Of a DNA stretch of 64,000 bases, positions 1 to 13,600 are shown one piece after another (position 1 is the first letter of the stretch; every line of letters begins with the position of its first letter). This DNA is from Anopheles merus (lineage: Eukaryota > Arthropoda > Insecta > Diptera > Culicidae). The notes under the pieces were generated by a model that did not search any database, was not told the DNA's origin, and saw only the letters and a list, made by a program, of their open reading frames with translations. The stretch is from assembly GCF_017562075.2 (NCBI RefSeq), contig NC_054084.1:46036697-46100696 (forward strand), in the 5' to 3' direction. A program made the position numbers and the translations under genes.

Positions 1-3000
1 CTCGTCTCGACCAGCTCGATAATTAAATGGTAGAAGTGCCGGTTTCATGTAACTGCCTATAACTTAAATAGTTAAATGTATAACATATTTACACTACCAT
101 CAATATGTAAAGAATGACAAAACTGAGTCCCGCAGAGCGCGGCCCGCAAGCTTCGTCCATGAGCCTCTTAATAAGATTAAATGCAATAACATAACAAAAA
201 TGGGACCAAAACGTGGTTTAAGATTTAACATAAGATTTCAACATAAGGCTTCCAGAGCGCGAGCACCCATGACTATCGCTGTTAAATATCGTTCAAAAGA
301 GTAGCTTTGACAGCATTTCTCTCAGCGATATGGAAAAAATATTAGTTAAAAGCTGCTTCCTAATTTTTGAAATTGTTCTGAGTCTATTTATAGATTAATA
401 TGCTTTTTCCTGATAAATGCAATGAGTATTAATGTGTTTGTAGTACGGCAATAAAAATAGAATATATTCATAGCAGAGCCGTTGTTTCCTAATTGAACAA
501 GTTTTAGTACTCATATAACCATACTTGTAAAGCGTCCGTTTGTACTGAAAATTCATTTGTTTAATGTTCCTAACCACTTCAAAATATGTTTTCTCTACAG
601 CTGATCACAAACTGAGCAATTTATTCATATGAAAGTTAGCCATATTGCGGTGCAAGATAAAAAAAATAAGCTTTGCTTGGAAGTAGGCAATAGAGTGCAG
701 TTTTTTTTGGGAGTATTGCTATCCTCTCCGAGTGCTGGCATAATTTTACTCTGCGATTCTATCTTCTATACTTCCTGGCTACTTCTAAATTTAAAAAAGA
801 AATGGCCACGATGCACTAAAAGTATTTTTTGTTCCGTTTTTTTTTGCCCATGTACACCTTAGAATACAGCATATTGCTTTCCCTGTGCATCTGTACATTC
901 TTTGATCAAGCTTCTTTTTAAATTTTACACCCGGAGGCATTTCAGGGCTTAAACGTTTTTTCCTCAAATGAGCATAAGGGAAACCATTTTTCGTGTTCTA
1001 CTGGTTCCCCTATTCGCTTTGAAAAGTGCATTCTTCCAAAGGGAATACAACAATCTAATTTACCACTTAAGAAGCAATCTTATGGCCGAATTGGTTTATC
1101 CGATAAATTGTAAGCTAAACTACCACTTTTGAAGCAAGTTTATGGAGGAATCAGTTTATCATATAAAGTGTGCAGTGTGTAGTGTTCTTGTTTTTTCTTC
1201 TTTAGAATGATTCTATTTCCTTTTCGATAACAGTCCGTTTTAAATGAAATTTGAATAACTTTACCTGCTTGATAATAGCGAAGGTACCGTGATAAGCATC
1301 ATATTCTGTCACTGTTGTCAAACGCTCGCGTAACTTACCCACGTGCACACACCGCACACACCCATGCACATTATTGCCCGCTGTGTGGATTTACTTCCAA
1401 TAATAGCAAGAAGAAAGCATCGTAACAACAAGAAAGAGTGGATGCATATGATGTATGGTCGGAGCTACTTTATATCCCGACCTGTTAGCATAAAGGTTGA
1501 TTGGGTTTTGAATTTGTGACCGTCGAAAGAGTATCGAGAGGTTCACCTTGCTGAGATGCACACTTGAATTGATTTTTTTTTGTATACCTCAATTTTGTGA
1601 CGGTCCCCTTTTACGGTACGGAAAACTCCCTGATTCAATCTGGATGGACGAGTACAGTGTTGAATAAAAAAAGGCATACTTTCTCCAATAGAAGTACTTT
1701 CAAAGGTAGAACTTGCAAAGAAAGTCGATGCTCTTCAACCTACCGACGAAGAGGTGTAGCAGGCTGGATTGGTTAAGTATGATGGTGGCAAGTGGCAGCA
1801 GGCCTATAGTAATAGTGCAAAGGTGCAAGGTATTTGCTTGAGTACATTCAACCGTATCGTGCTGCTACGGAATGCTTAAAAGGGGAGTGGAAGGCTATGG
1901 CAGTTGGATTAGCACTTTAGGAAAGAACCAAAAAAGGTGTTTCATTTGTATGTTAACGATTTTAGATGACAGAGGACAGTGGTACAAAGAAGCTTCTAGC
2001 ATAATGGCGAATATATTTTTATTATATAGTTTGTGAACGAAAGTTTATAAAATAATATAAAGGAAATAATTTATCTGTAATTTACTGTAACATTGCAAGT
2101 AGGGATAATTTTAATATTAGATAATTAAAATCATTCCCTTTAACACTACTGCATGTTTTGTAAAGCCCTTTATATACCGGTATTGAATAGGAATGCACTC
2201 ATTCCTTTAACACATCTAAACATATAACAGGATTTCATCTCATTAAGCAAGCGGCACATGATGTATGTTGTAGCGATGGCTCATTCAGCTAACGAAGAGC
2301 TGCTGTCCAATGTTAGACTGCATTACCTGTATGAATGAAATCCGGTCAAATTATTTCACGGCCTGCTCAACAAGCTATCGTTCAGCAATAGAACCAAACT
2401 AACCGAAGAGAGCTAGTTTGGTTCTGTTCAGAAAGCATTCGCTTGAGACGCTTGAGCGCTACAAAGAATGGAATACAAAATGCGCCAGAAAAATGCAGCC
2501 ACCGTAAAACCACCAACACCACTGTTAAGACCGGTTTGCAAAGGGTTTCAGTTGAAATGTAGGCTTACATCTTATTTAACTTTTCCTATCTTTGAGCCTT
2601 ATTTCAACTTGCTCTTGCCCGTTGCGGTCACGCCGGTAACAAGCCGCAGCAGTTCAACAAGAATCTGCCCAGAAAAACCAATTCCAACCGGTGCATTCAT
2701 CGAGTGGGCCAGAGGCACCCGGGTACCCCCGAAGGCATGCTTGCCCTGCACGCTACGTCGCTTTTGATATTCTAATAAACTTTCCGTCCCGAGATCAGAG
2801 TTCAACTTTGTGTCTGAACTTGCGCGTTTGCTGGATGCCGGGTTGATGCTGCTGCTGCTGCGAAAGAGTAAAGCTGCCCGGATTGGTCATTCTTGTCCTA
2901 CTAAGCAGAAGCAGCTACGTTTATTGCCTTCTACAGGATTCCTTTGGCACGAAGCAAAGGCCCAGACGAATGGACGTCCGTTGGAGTATGACCAAACTCA

Positions 3001-4624
3001 TTCAATGTTCTGCTTAAGTCTCGCCTCGCTAGCGTACCCGAGGATAATGATGGTGATGACGAAGATGGTCACACGCTTGCGAAAAGAGCATCGGCCCTGG
3101 TTTGGGGCAAAGTTTTGGGGCAAAACGTCAGCAATCATCATCAACCCGACCCGCGCTGGCTTCGCTTCTTCGGTGCGGGTGATGAAGTGGAAAGCATCGT
3201 TTCTGAGATTCGTTTCAAACCCCCCCCCCCCCTGTCCGATGACGGCAAGCTTTCTGCTGCTACCACCCATCCATCAGTTGGGGCAACGTTTAGTGGGCCA
3301 CTCTGCGGGAGGCGCGCGGGATATCCGCGAGTTAAACGACCTGTGAGATGTTGGGCTGATGGAATTGAATTATAACACTTTATGTATTATGAAAGCGTAA
3401 TGAAGATCGACACGGGACGCAAGCCCATACCGTACCTTTGAATCGGCACGACCGACGACGTCGCCAGTCCCACGAAGCTTATGGGTTTGACGGTTCGTTT
3501 CGGATAACAGCAGTTTCTGCCAGCCACGAACTAACTTGACTCACACACCCGCTTTGTGTGCCCTTTTAGCAGCTGCCTTAAAGTTTCGGATCAGGGTGCG
3601 AAGAAAGAATCATTTCGCTAATGAAATCCTTTCATATCCCTGACAGTACACGGCGGCGTACGGTCGCCCGTATGGAATCGGATTATTTTCGGGATTAATA
3701 GAAGCTCTGCAGGTCGAGGTCATGAAATGGTCAGGCCGATATACTGCCTTCAATTAAGTGAATCGAAATTTAAGCTCGATTCAGCCGAAATTCAGCCGGT
3801 CTTTATAAATTAGAGTGGGATTGATTAGAGATGGAAATTCCATGTTTTTTGTGTATGAATGATAAATAATTGAATGAATGGCAAACTGAAAATTTCTGAA
3901 AGCTTTAATTACTAGTTTCTTAAAATCGAAGCAAAACCTTCTAAAGAAAATATGACGTAAAATCCACAAGATTTCGAACAGGGAATGGTCCCTCAAGTGT
4001 GGTGGTTCTTAGATTTAAATTTAGCGTTTGGTCTTGGAAGGACCTCACATCGACTAAAAAAACGTATAACAGTGCTGACAACAGTAGCTTGTCAATGGTG
4101 AGGATTGTGAAACAGCACAGCTTCCAAACTATGATGATTCAACAACACTATTTGTAAAACCCAGCTGCTCCACCCGCAAGTGCTTTCAAGTGTCCAAGAG
4201 CCGTTTTATAAAGCTAACCTGCACCGAGCTCCCACCGTGATTAATTAACCTTTCCTTAGCCTTAAAACAATCGTCGCACCGTGTGCTTAGTGAACTTATT
4301 CCAACCGGTCGCTGCACAGCTGAACTACTCGTGTACCTCGCTGCTACCATCGGGGTTTGACGTCCAAAGAAAGTGGTAGCCCCGGCGTACAGGCGGTGGA
4401 AGAAAAGTTTCGTGAATACTTTATTAACCTTCTCCACACAATCCATTTCCGTGTTGGCGTGACTCTTCCTCGCCGACTCTGGGAATATCCTGGGGCTTTG
4501 CACGCAAAATCCCTCAACAAATCCTCGCATCTTCTGCAGACGCGCTCCATCCACCACAACGAACCAACGGCACGGCGGCAAATTTCTTTCAGCGTTCAGT
4601 GAAAAACGAGTGGAACTGTTTTAA
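1..4624. other. Non-coding stretch upstream of the ADAMTS-like gene
   Basis: No gene is recognised here. Open frames at about 2468-3375 overlap on both strands around a poly-C run near 3222 and show no domain, signal peptide or consistent splice structure, so I do not call them. The stretch contains a diverged two-unit tandem repeat at 1061-1170 and a short hairpin at 2390-2425 (12-bp stems beginning AGAACCAAACTA). The last few hundred bases before 4625 presumably hold the promoter and 5' untranslated exon of the next gene, but I could not fix a transcription start. Confidence 0.5.
1061..1170. repeat. Diverged two-unit tandem repeat (60-bp period)
   Basis: The 50 bases at 1061-1110 and those at 1121-1170 align without gaps and differ at about 11 positions; both begin TACCACTT and share GAAGCAA and GTTTATC. 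This is an old local duplication. No function is implied. Confidence 0.6.
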
Positions 4625-7600
4625 ATGTTTTTTAAAAATTCATTACTTCGGATCGTTGCCGTTGCACTACTGGTGGTAAGTACTGCTGACCGGTGCCACC
4701 GGGCTGGGCTACGGCGTTGGGTGTTGAGGGAATGGGTTTTCGAGAAGATTTCTGGTTTCGGATTCGGACAACAACAAAGCCTTGGTAGGATTCCTTGGTA
4801 GGCGGCTCAGGCGACTTGTGGATGGCCGGGCGGATATCAACTTGCCCGAGCTTGCTGCCACGCTGGTTGATATATCAGGCTCGGGAGTATTATTTCTCTT
4901 TATTCAGTTCACTCAACCAACGGTGAAAAATACCCTCGGCAGCAACAGGGACCAAATGCTAACGAGTAGGGCCGCCATGAATGGAAGGGTAGGAAGCTAC
5001 CAGGGGAGAGAATGATGATACTAGGGAACGCGCCAAACTTTAAGCCGCGGTAAACCAAACCATTGCCTGGCCCTCTCTCTCTCTCTCTCTTTGGGCTGCT
5101 TTTGCACCACAGGAAGAGCACACAGGCAATCAGGTTGTTCTTTGTTGTCCGACCATAGAATTTGGCCGGTGGTGCTGCTGTGTGTATTTCATCATAAGGC
5201 ATTTTATTCGTAATTATTCCGCTTAGATTACCGCACGCCATGGTGTGAAAACGGAATAATTAAGTGATTTTCTTGCCTGGTTTTCCGTGTGACAGTCATA
5301 ATTTCGAAAGAGGCTAAGGGAGACAAGAGGGCAAACTTCCTATTGCCAATCCCTTTGTGAATTGTTTTCTGGAGCGTAATTAAATATCGTAGAGTGTGCA
5401 AATATTTGTTGTAGCGTTTCTGTTTAGTGTTGGTTTTGTTGGTTAAGCTAAGTTGTAGTTGAAGATAACCGTATTTTGAACCTTAACTTCCACTGGGGTG
5501 CAACTAAATTTGCATAACAAGTAGAGGCTCCTTTAAAGAATCGTTTCATAATTGTTCTTTGATTTTCTTAAACCAACTTGAACTGTCTTTAGAATACAGT
5601 TGAGAATCCTCCCTTGCTGTTGGTTATGTTAAAGATACTATGCTATTATTTTCTAGCAGCTCTTTGTAATTAAATTAGCTAGCCATACTATGTTGAAATC
5701 GAGTACAACACATAATACTCTTTTATAAACATTTAAATAATTTTGAAATTAGTATGAATTTTGTTAAAATATCTCATCATATAAAACACGTATTGATCAC
5801 TATCTTCAATAGCAATCGGTAACTGGTAAATGTTCAATTTGTGCAGGAAAATTAATCGAATGTAAAGCAAATGCTTTCAGGCTTTTCGTTCTTCAGGGCA
5901 CCCCGGCAGGCTCTGGCCCAGCAAGACCTTGTAGACCTTAATGAATCCGGTAGGTCATACCGGGCAATGGAACTATGACTGACTGACGTCTAGGAATTGA
6001 GAAAACGCCCGCATCCCTGCTTGAATTATCTCGACTGCCGGGTGGAAAACGGGTCCGGCAGAAGGCACGAGTCGCCCGCTTCGGTGATAGGATCGTTGGA
6101 GAAAATTAAAAGCAAACAAACGTTTCTTAAGGCTCTGTAAGGATGAAAGAAAGTGTTTCTAACCCTCCATTTTCCCACGTGCTTTCCTCGTGCCATGGTC
6201 GCATTTCAGGTGTATCAGGTGTCGGTTATTTGTAGTGTAGGTTTGTGGGTCGACGAAAGACAGAAAAACTGAGGCAAACCCATATACTTTGTCGTGAACT
6301 CTCCAGCGCTCAATCATAGGTGTCTCAGGGCGCTTGAAGCAATGAACATCTTAACTATGCTTCAGTTTCTTAACAAAAAGTGGAGCTGAACAGCCTCTTA
6401 AGGAAAACCACATCCTTTCATAAAATGTTGCTTTTTTGCCTGACTCCACCTGAGCTGATAACCTGAACCTGATACAAAAGGTGTGCCCCATCGGTATGTC
6501 GCTCATTCACACTAGCTAAAATGAAGCTGCGCTTTCGTATGCTCTCCACCTAGAAAAATGGTTCATTTAAGGATGTCGTGTTTTACACAACCAAAATTCG
6601 TACCAGCCTTCACCACAAATTCTGAAGAAAAAAACATATTTTACACCTATCCGAAAACTATTCCCGAAGCAGACAAAGCGGACCTGCAAGCTTGAACTGG
6701 CTTTTTAAAACACGATTTTCAATTTGCCACCTGCTGACTATAGGTGTCGCATGTACTGTGTGCGCACCTTCCGCTCGCTCGCTAGCCGGCACTGTTCAAT
6801 TTAGCAAAATCTCAACCGGAATTGGGAAATTTCACAACCTTCCACTACTATTTTCACTGCAAATGACATGTGTTTGATTTATTTCTTCCGCAGGCCGTTC
6901 ACAACAGTGGCGTTATTTCGGGCACGTTCATGAACAATGGCGCCGTCCGGTGCGGAACGACCGTTTGCCGTCCCATTTCCGGTATCTACACGAAGACCAA
7001 CCCGAACAATGGGTACGTTCACGTGGCCACCATTCCGGCCGGTGCATCCAATATCACGATAACGGAGCTACAGAACAGCCAAAACTATCTCGGTAAGTGA
7101 ACTGCCCCGTCGTGTTCCCCTTATCTTCCCACCATCATGGTTGGTGTTGGTGCACCATCATTAGTACACCATCATTCGATGTGTAAAAATGCTCACACAC
7201 ACTCACTAATGGCAGCATTTGTAGAGCGATGCTAATGCGGAAAGCGCTGCGGTCACAGGTTGGAAGAACACATTCTACTAATGAAGAAATAAAGGCAAAA
7301 AACGAAGCACTAGCTATGCTAATGCACTTTAATCGGCCTTGAAATGGCCTACCCGTCGTGTTCCTTTCACACCATCGTTTTTCCGGGTGACCCCAAGGAA
7401 AATTCACTTCTGTTTAGGGCCCCCGTTATTCATCCACACTGCTCTGCTCTGTCTGGCTTACTTAAGACGGTATTAAATATGTGTTTATTTTTAGTTTATC
7501 ACATCCCTTGGTCAGCCAATACGAATGCCTTCCGAGTGCGGGCTGTGAGGAGTTTCCTAAACAAACGAAAAAAAAAAACGATGAAAGCATCCGACTCCCA

Positions 7601-10600
7601 CTTAATGGACACCGTTCGCGCCACTTGCGTTGCAGCATTTCCTAATGGTCACAAGAACGTAAACGTGACACGTTTGCCTCGAGCTGCGTGCGTGTGTGGC
7701 AGATTGTTTTTGTTAACTGTTTTCTTTCTTTCTTTCGATTTTCATTCCCACTTCGAAGGAAAATGAATAGAACTTTCTCACTAACCTCACTATTGCTACC
7801 ACGTCTAAGTACATCCCGTCGCGAGGTTGCTTGGTAGTCAGCCGAAATGACCCTTCATGAGGTAGATTTATGAGCCGTTAGACGCTTGCTGACACTATGC
7901 TCACACGCACACACCCACCTCTCACAAGCCCTCCTTTCTTGTGCTGCAAGCTGTCTGATTTCAACCATTAAACAGCGTGAAAAGCATCGAAGGGGACCCG
8001 TGTGTGGGGCAAACGGGGCGCATCACAACACGCTCCTGGCCGGGTGTCGGAGCCATTTGCAGGTGTGCCGATTTGCTGCCATTTCCATATGTGCACTGAA
8101 GCTAACCGGCGCTACCGTTCGCACCCGTTGGAGCTGTCATCGTTTGTAACTAATGCGACACTTTTTTCACCACTCACAGTACCACTCTCTGCAACATTAT
8201 GCGGTGCTTTCACTCCGTGCATGTCCATTTCCCGTTCCTTTGCCAAGCCTTCGTGGGAAGGTCACTTAAATGTTGAAGTTCGGTTCATAGCGTTTTCAAA
8301 CAGCGCTTTTCATTTGCTGTGTTTGGATTGTATTTTAACAACATTCGATGCATCTGTACTTGCCGTCACCGGTGTGTCAGTGTCTTTCGGTGGGCGGAAG
8401 CTTGTGAATAAATAAAACCAGCTCTGAAGAATCTTGTTTTTACCTGGGTAAAGTCCACACTCCCTCACTGCTCCCATACAAGCATTCCCTCATTCTTCGG
8501 TGTTACTTATGACGGATGAATGCATTCCATGAATGGTAACCGCATACCGTGCTGAAGGACGATCCGGCTCGATGGTGTCATTCTGTGCACGTTTGCACGC
8601 AATAGATAAGGTTAGGTAAATTAGTTTTACTGTAAGTAAACTCAACACACATTCAGCATGTTGTACGCTATGCATTCGGAATTAAACTGTCCCATGGTGA
8701 ACCAAATATCACAGCATTCGCTCGCCATCACTCATGAAATTCCCTAATAAGAATTACAAGAATTTAAGTGAATACATATCAGATTTCTGTTACCTAGCTT
8801 TGCTGAAAATGCAATGGATAACGAATAAGACCATTTTGTTTAAGGAATTCTCCAATCCTACGTACTATAAACCTTTCCGGCGAGACACCATAACTTGTTA
8901 GGCTGGGCTGGCGATAAAATTAATTGGAGGATTCCTGGGGACGTAATATACATGGATCCTTGCTAGTCTATACTATCCAGATCCCATTATGGTGTCTAAA
9001 AGGGACGTGGCCACGCATTTTTTTTAACAAAACGATATGGTGCTCAGACACAATCGATTTTAATAGACCCATTTTGAAAACTACCTCACCTACCCCATGT
9101 TGCCTTTTAACTTTTGTCCCTTCAGGACCTTCGACTGGTCAACAAAGAGAGATGACCAAATTAAGATCCCCATTTGTTGCTCTTGCTTTACTATAGTTGT
9201 TAAAGGAAGTAAAAAAATCATATTGACTTTGTCCAGCAGACAGGAATGTTAAAGTTATAGCAACAGGAAGTATGATTTTTGCATGAAATGTCAATAAAAT
9301 TCGCCCGCAAAACATGCACCAGGTGAACGGATAATTCCAACCAAGAATCATAAAATTGAGAATGCCATTAAATGAAAAGCTTAGTTTACCTCCAATCATT
9401 TCGGTCCCTACTCCATACTCAAGTGCTATGTTGAAACATTATGAGGACTTCCCAGTACCAAACAATGAACCACCCCAATAATCCATAAACTGTTGTCCTT
9501 CAATCGGTTCGCTGACCGACTATAGACTACACCCGAGCAAAAATTAACATAAATCGCATATTAATCCAATAATAATCGACCGGCTATAATAATAATAATA
9601 ATAATGGATCGGTGCAACACTTTGTTCGTTGCGCGCCGTATGCAGAATTGCAGAATAGCAATTGAGATAAACGGAGATTGATGATGGCCGTCGAGACACG
9701 GGGATGCATTCATCCCATGTTAAAAGCATGAACGGAACCACTTCTTTCTCTTTCGTAAAATCGTTCCACGCGTTTATATTCAAATACAAGGTCCCTCCAC
9801 AGCTGGAAATGATTTTAATACTTGGTTTGAATCCGAAATGGATCACTATTGCACAAAATGACACCGCACCCAAGAAGAATGCAGTGGTGGCCGCATTGCA
9901 CCAAACCTCACTGTTCGACGGTAATAGAACATTGCTCGCACTGCCTGTCACTCTCATACGGCTTATGGCACAAAAAATGTCTGCACCATAACCAAATTGA
10001 GATGGAAATCTGTCCGTACTGCACACCTTAATTTACCTTCCATTTTCATCTCAAAAGTCGCACTGAACCATTATCCATTAATTCGTGCGATGTGCTGTGT
10101 GATTTCCCTTCACACCGACCGACCTGAAATGCGGTGGCGTTTATCTAGAGCGTATGTTTCGGGGCTACGTTTGATTATGCTGCCTCGGGAATGGAATTAA
10201 AACATTGAATGTCCTCAGCAACCCTTAAAAATTGGTATAAAGTGATACACACCAAACTATTGAAAATTCATAGTCAACCACTCTAGCTTCACTCTGGCAT
10301 ATTCATCATTCATATTTGGTATAATTACAACGATTGCAGTATTTTTATTGGAAATTATGAAAGCAGTCAATATCTTCAAAATTGATATTATTATTATTAT
10401 ATAAAAATCACCTTTTTTTATTGTTAAATTTTATAATACCCTTAAGACTCGATACGTCACAAGGTAACATTTACATAGTTTTCCCAGTCAGTTTCGAATG
10501 TAAACATTGTTATTCACCGCATACAAAATGTTGTTCCACATCGATCTGACATTTCATTTCCATCACAATAATTTTTAATTTCTACAACGTGATTTTCAAC

Positions 10601-13600
10601 ACGACTAAAGCTGGATTGAGTTTGACAGTTCTTTGTTATGTGTTAAAAATCATGTGTTAAAATTGAAATTTCATGTTGAAAGAAAATAAACCATTCGATA
10701 GCCGGTGAAAAACATCTTGAATGCGATGAATAACAATGCTTACATTCGACTGACTTGGAAAACCATGTATAAGACATACAACTTAACAGCATGCTCGTTT
10801 AAGAATCATTAACTATTGATGCTATATTATTTTAAATTAAGAGAATTCTCACAATAAATTGAAAAACTACTCAGTTTTACACGGTTTTGCAAGTCAATCA
10901 CATTGTAAACATTGTTCTTCACCGCATCCAAGATATTTTTCACCAGCTAACAAATGGTTTATTTTTTTCAACATGAAAGTTCAGTATCAACTCATGATTT
11001 TCAACACATAACAAAGAACTGTCAAACTTGAGACGTGTTGAAAATCATGCTGTTGTAATTAAAAGTTATTATGATGGAAATGAAATGACAGATCGATGTG
11101 AAACAACATTTTGCATGCTGTGAATAACAATCTTTACATTCGAAACTGACTTGGAAAACCCTGTATGTTTGAACATTTTTTTCAAAAGTTAAAGGAACAA
11201 CACTCGTTCACTAGTGCTGTATCATAAATTAAAGTTTTTTTTTCATACACAACTTTTCTATCTTTTTCTATCAAAGCATAACATTAAATAGATACACGAT
11301 TAAATTAAAAACTGTTCCTAATAATTATTAAACACCATCATCGAGTTCACTCCATTAGCCATTCATCCCAACGACGGAGGCGCCTAGTACTTATTGTAGT
11401 GTTAACGTGTACCCAATAAGTACTAGGCCTAGTACCAAACAGATGTTAACGTGTACACAAGTAACGTTTCCTCATTTATTAGCAGCTACGTATACATTTA
11501 ATACTTGAATGTTAAAAGTATGTCTAGGTGCATTTAATACCTCAAACAGTTTATAAAAATGAAGGGTATGGGTTCTGTTCCATTTCGCAGAAGCTAGATA
11601 ACTCTGAATTTACCGAAGAAGGAAACATAGGTTGTGATAGTTGGTGTGTATATCTTTTTACACTCTAGGTTGTGTCAAATAAAATAGTAAAATAATCAAG
11701 TACCTTACTCAACTGATATAATTTTCTCGGTCCAAAAGCGTTGTTGAACAACTTAATTTGGTAATAACTCATCGTGACTTTAAGTGCTTGTTCCGTATTT
11801 TCGGCAACCAATGCACGACTTATTTTCGTTGAAAATAAAAGCAGCAAGATATCCTTACCCGAAATTGATGTTTTTGTAACATGTTCACCAGCTTTAGAAA
11901 AAATACATTTTCCAACTTTTGTTCCTTTTTCGTTTCTCGGAACTCCACCCGACAGCGCTGAAAACGGCCGATCAACGGTTTTTCATCAATGGTGACTACA
12001 CGATCTCGCTCAGCGGACATTACATCGCCGCCGGGACCGTGTTCGATTATCGTCGAGTCGATGGGCTGAACAACGGGTCAAACAGCAGCTTCCGGCACGT
12101 GGAAGGCATTACCGAATGGGTGACTGCACTTGGACCAACGAACGAACCGGTGCAGGTGTTTCTGCTTTCACAGTCACCGAACCCGGGCATCAAGTACGAG
12201 TATCTCCTCCCCGTCAGCGTTAGCCCTACGGAGCCTTCATCGCTCGAAGAAGTTCCCAGCGCCGAAGGTACGTTAAACTTCAGTAACAGCATACATTCAC
12301 AGAAAAGGGAGGAGAAAAACTCCAAAATCCTGTCATCTGTAACACCCGAAGGCAATGCAAGTTTTCAACGAACAGTGTCTCTTTTTTTTTTGTCGTTTTT
12401 TTTGCAGCGGGAAATGAAATCTCGGAAAAATCCAATCTGCGAGTGCCAAAGCAGCGAGTGATGAGCTCTCCCAATAACAACACCGGTACCATCCCTGGTA
12501 CGGGGCGTGTTGGTCAGCGTAAGCGCAAGTATCTCTGGAAGGTAATCGGTTTCAGCGCGTGCAGCAAGTCCTGTGGCGGAGGTATCCAGCAGCCTATCAT
12601 AAAGTGTGTCCGAGAGTCTCCTACGCGCGTTTTTTCTGCCAAACGCTGCGCCCATCTGCAGCAACCAGTGTTGAATGAGAATTTGCTACGATGCAACACT
12701 CAGCCGTGTCCAGCGTACTGGAAGCTCGGCGACTGGGATCAGTGCAATTGCGAGGAAAAGTACGACGAGGAAGTGTTCCGGACACGCGAAGTCAAGTGCG
12801 TCCAGGAGCTGTTGTCCGGTATAGTCATTCAGGTTAACAACGGTGCGTGCATGGATGAGTTGCCCCCGAGTACCGAACGCTGCGAGTGTTCCCGCGTGGT
12901 GAAACCCACACCGCCGAGAACGGAGAAGCCACGGTACAGACCAACCGAAAGCCAACATCAGCACGAGCATCGCGGTCATCGAGGACACCAGCATCAACAG
13001 CATCACGATCACCACAATGCGCAGTCGGGTCACAGCCACACACAGAACGATGCAGAAAATGGCCCATTGGCGAACGGTGTAGGCTTCGCTGTACCGCACA
13101 GCCGTCAGCGAACCGATATTAATCACATCAACTATCGAGCAGAGGCCAAGAAAACTGGCGTTTGGCTTACGGCAAACTGGAGCACTCGCTGTTCGACAAC
13201 CTGCGGCATCGGGATGCAGACACGGTCGATCTTCTGCGATCGTAGCTCGTCGATAAACTCGGAACGTTGCGATCTGCGCATGATGCCGGAAACTTCGCGC
13301 GAATGTACCAGCAATCGGGCATGCGAGTTTGGCGAATGGTTTGCGGGCCCATGGACACTGGTAAATGCATCCTTACTTCTAGATAGTTTGTTGCCGATCG
13401 TAAGCACTGATGCAAGCTAATTTTCTTCTGCTTTACAGTGCTCCGGAGATTGTTTCAACCTAACACGCTCCCGAACAGTTCTTTGCATTCGTAATGATCA
13501 TTTTGCGCCAGAGAGTGAATGCGATGCCGACCTGCGACCGTCTTCGATCGAACCATGCGACACTGAATCATTTGAAGAATGTAAACCGAGGTGGCACTTT

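Larger units (their letters stand above)
7093..11955 (+). other. Large intron 2 of the ADAMTS-like gene
   Basis: This 4.9-kb intron separates the two halves of the spacer domain. Its donor is GTAAGTGA at 7093 and its acceptor ends at 11955. It holds an (ATA)n run near 9588-9604, two inverted MITE copies (10474-11163) and a palindromic cluster (11382-11435). A 160-codon open frame on the minus strand at 9544-10026 has no recognisable domain and includes a tyrosine run made by the microsatellite, so I treat it as chance. Confidence 0.7.

Noticed and set aside
2468..3375. Cluster of overlapping open frames on both strands, up to 178 codons
   Set aside because: No domain, signal peptide or splice structure. 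Frames run through a poly-C tract, and both strands are open equally.
9544..10026. 160-codon minus-strand frame inside the ADAMTS-like intron
   Set aside because: No recognisable motif, and a tyrosine run arising from an ATA microsatellite; probably chance.
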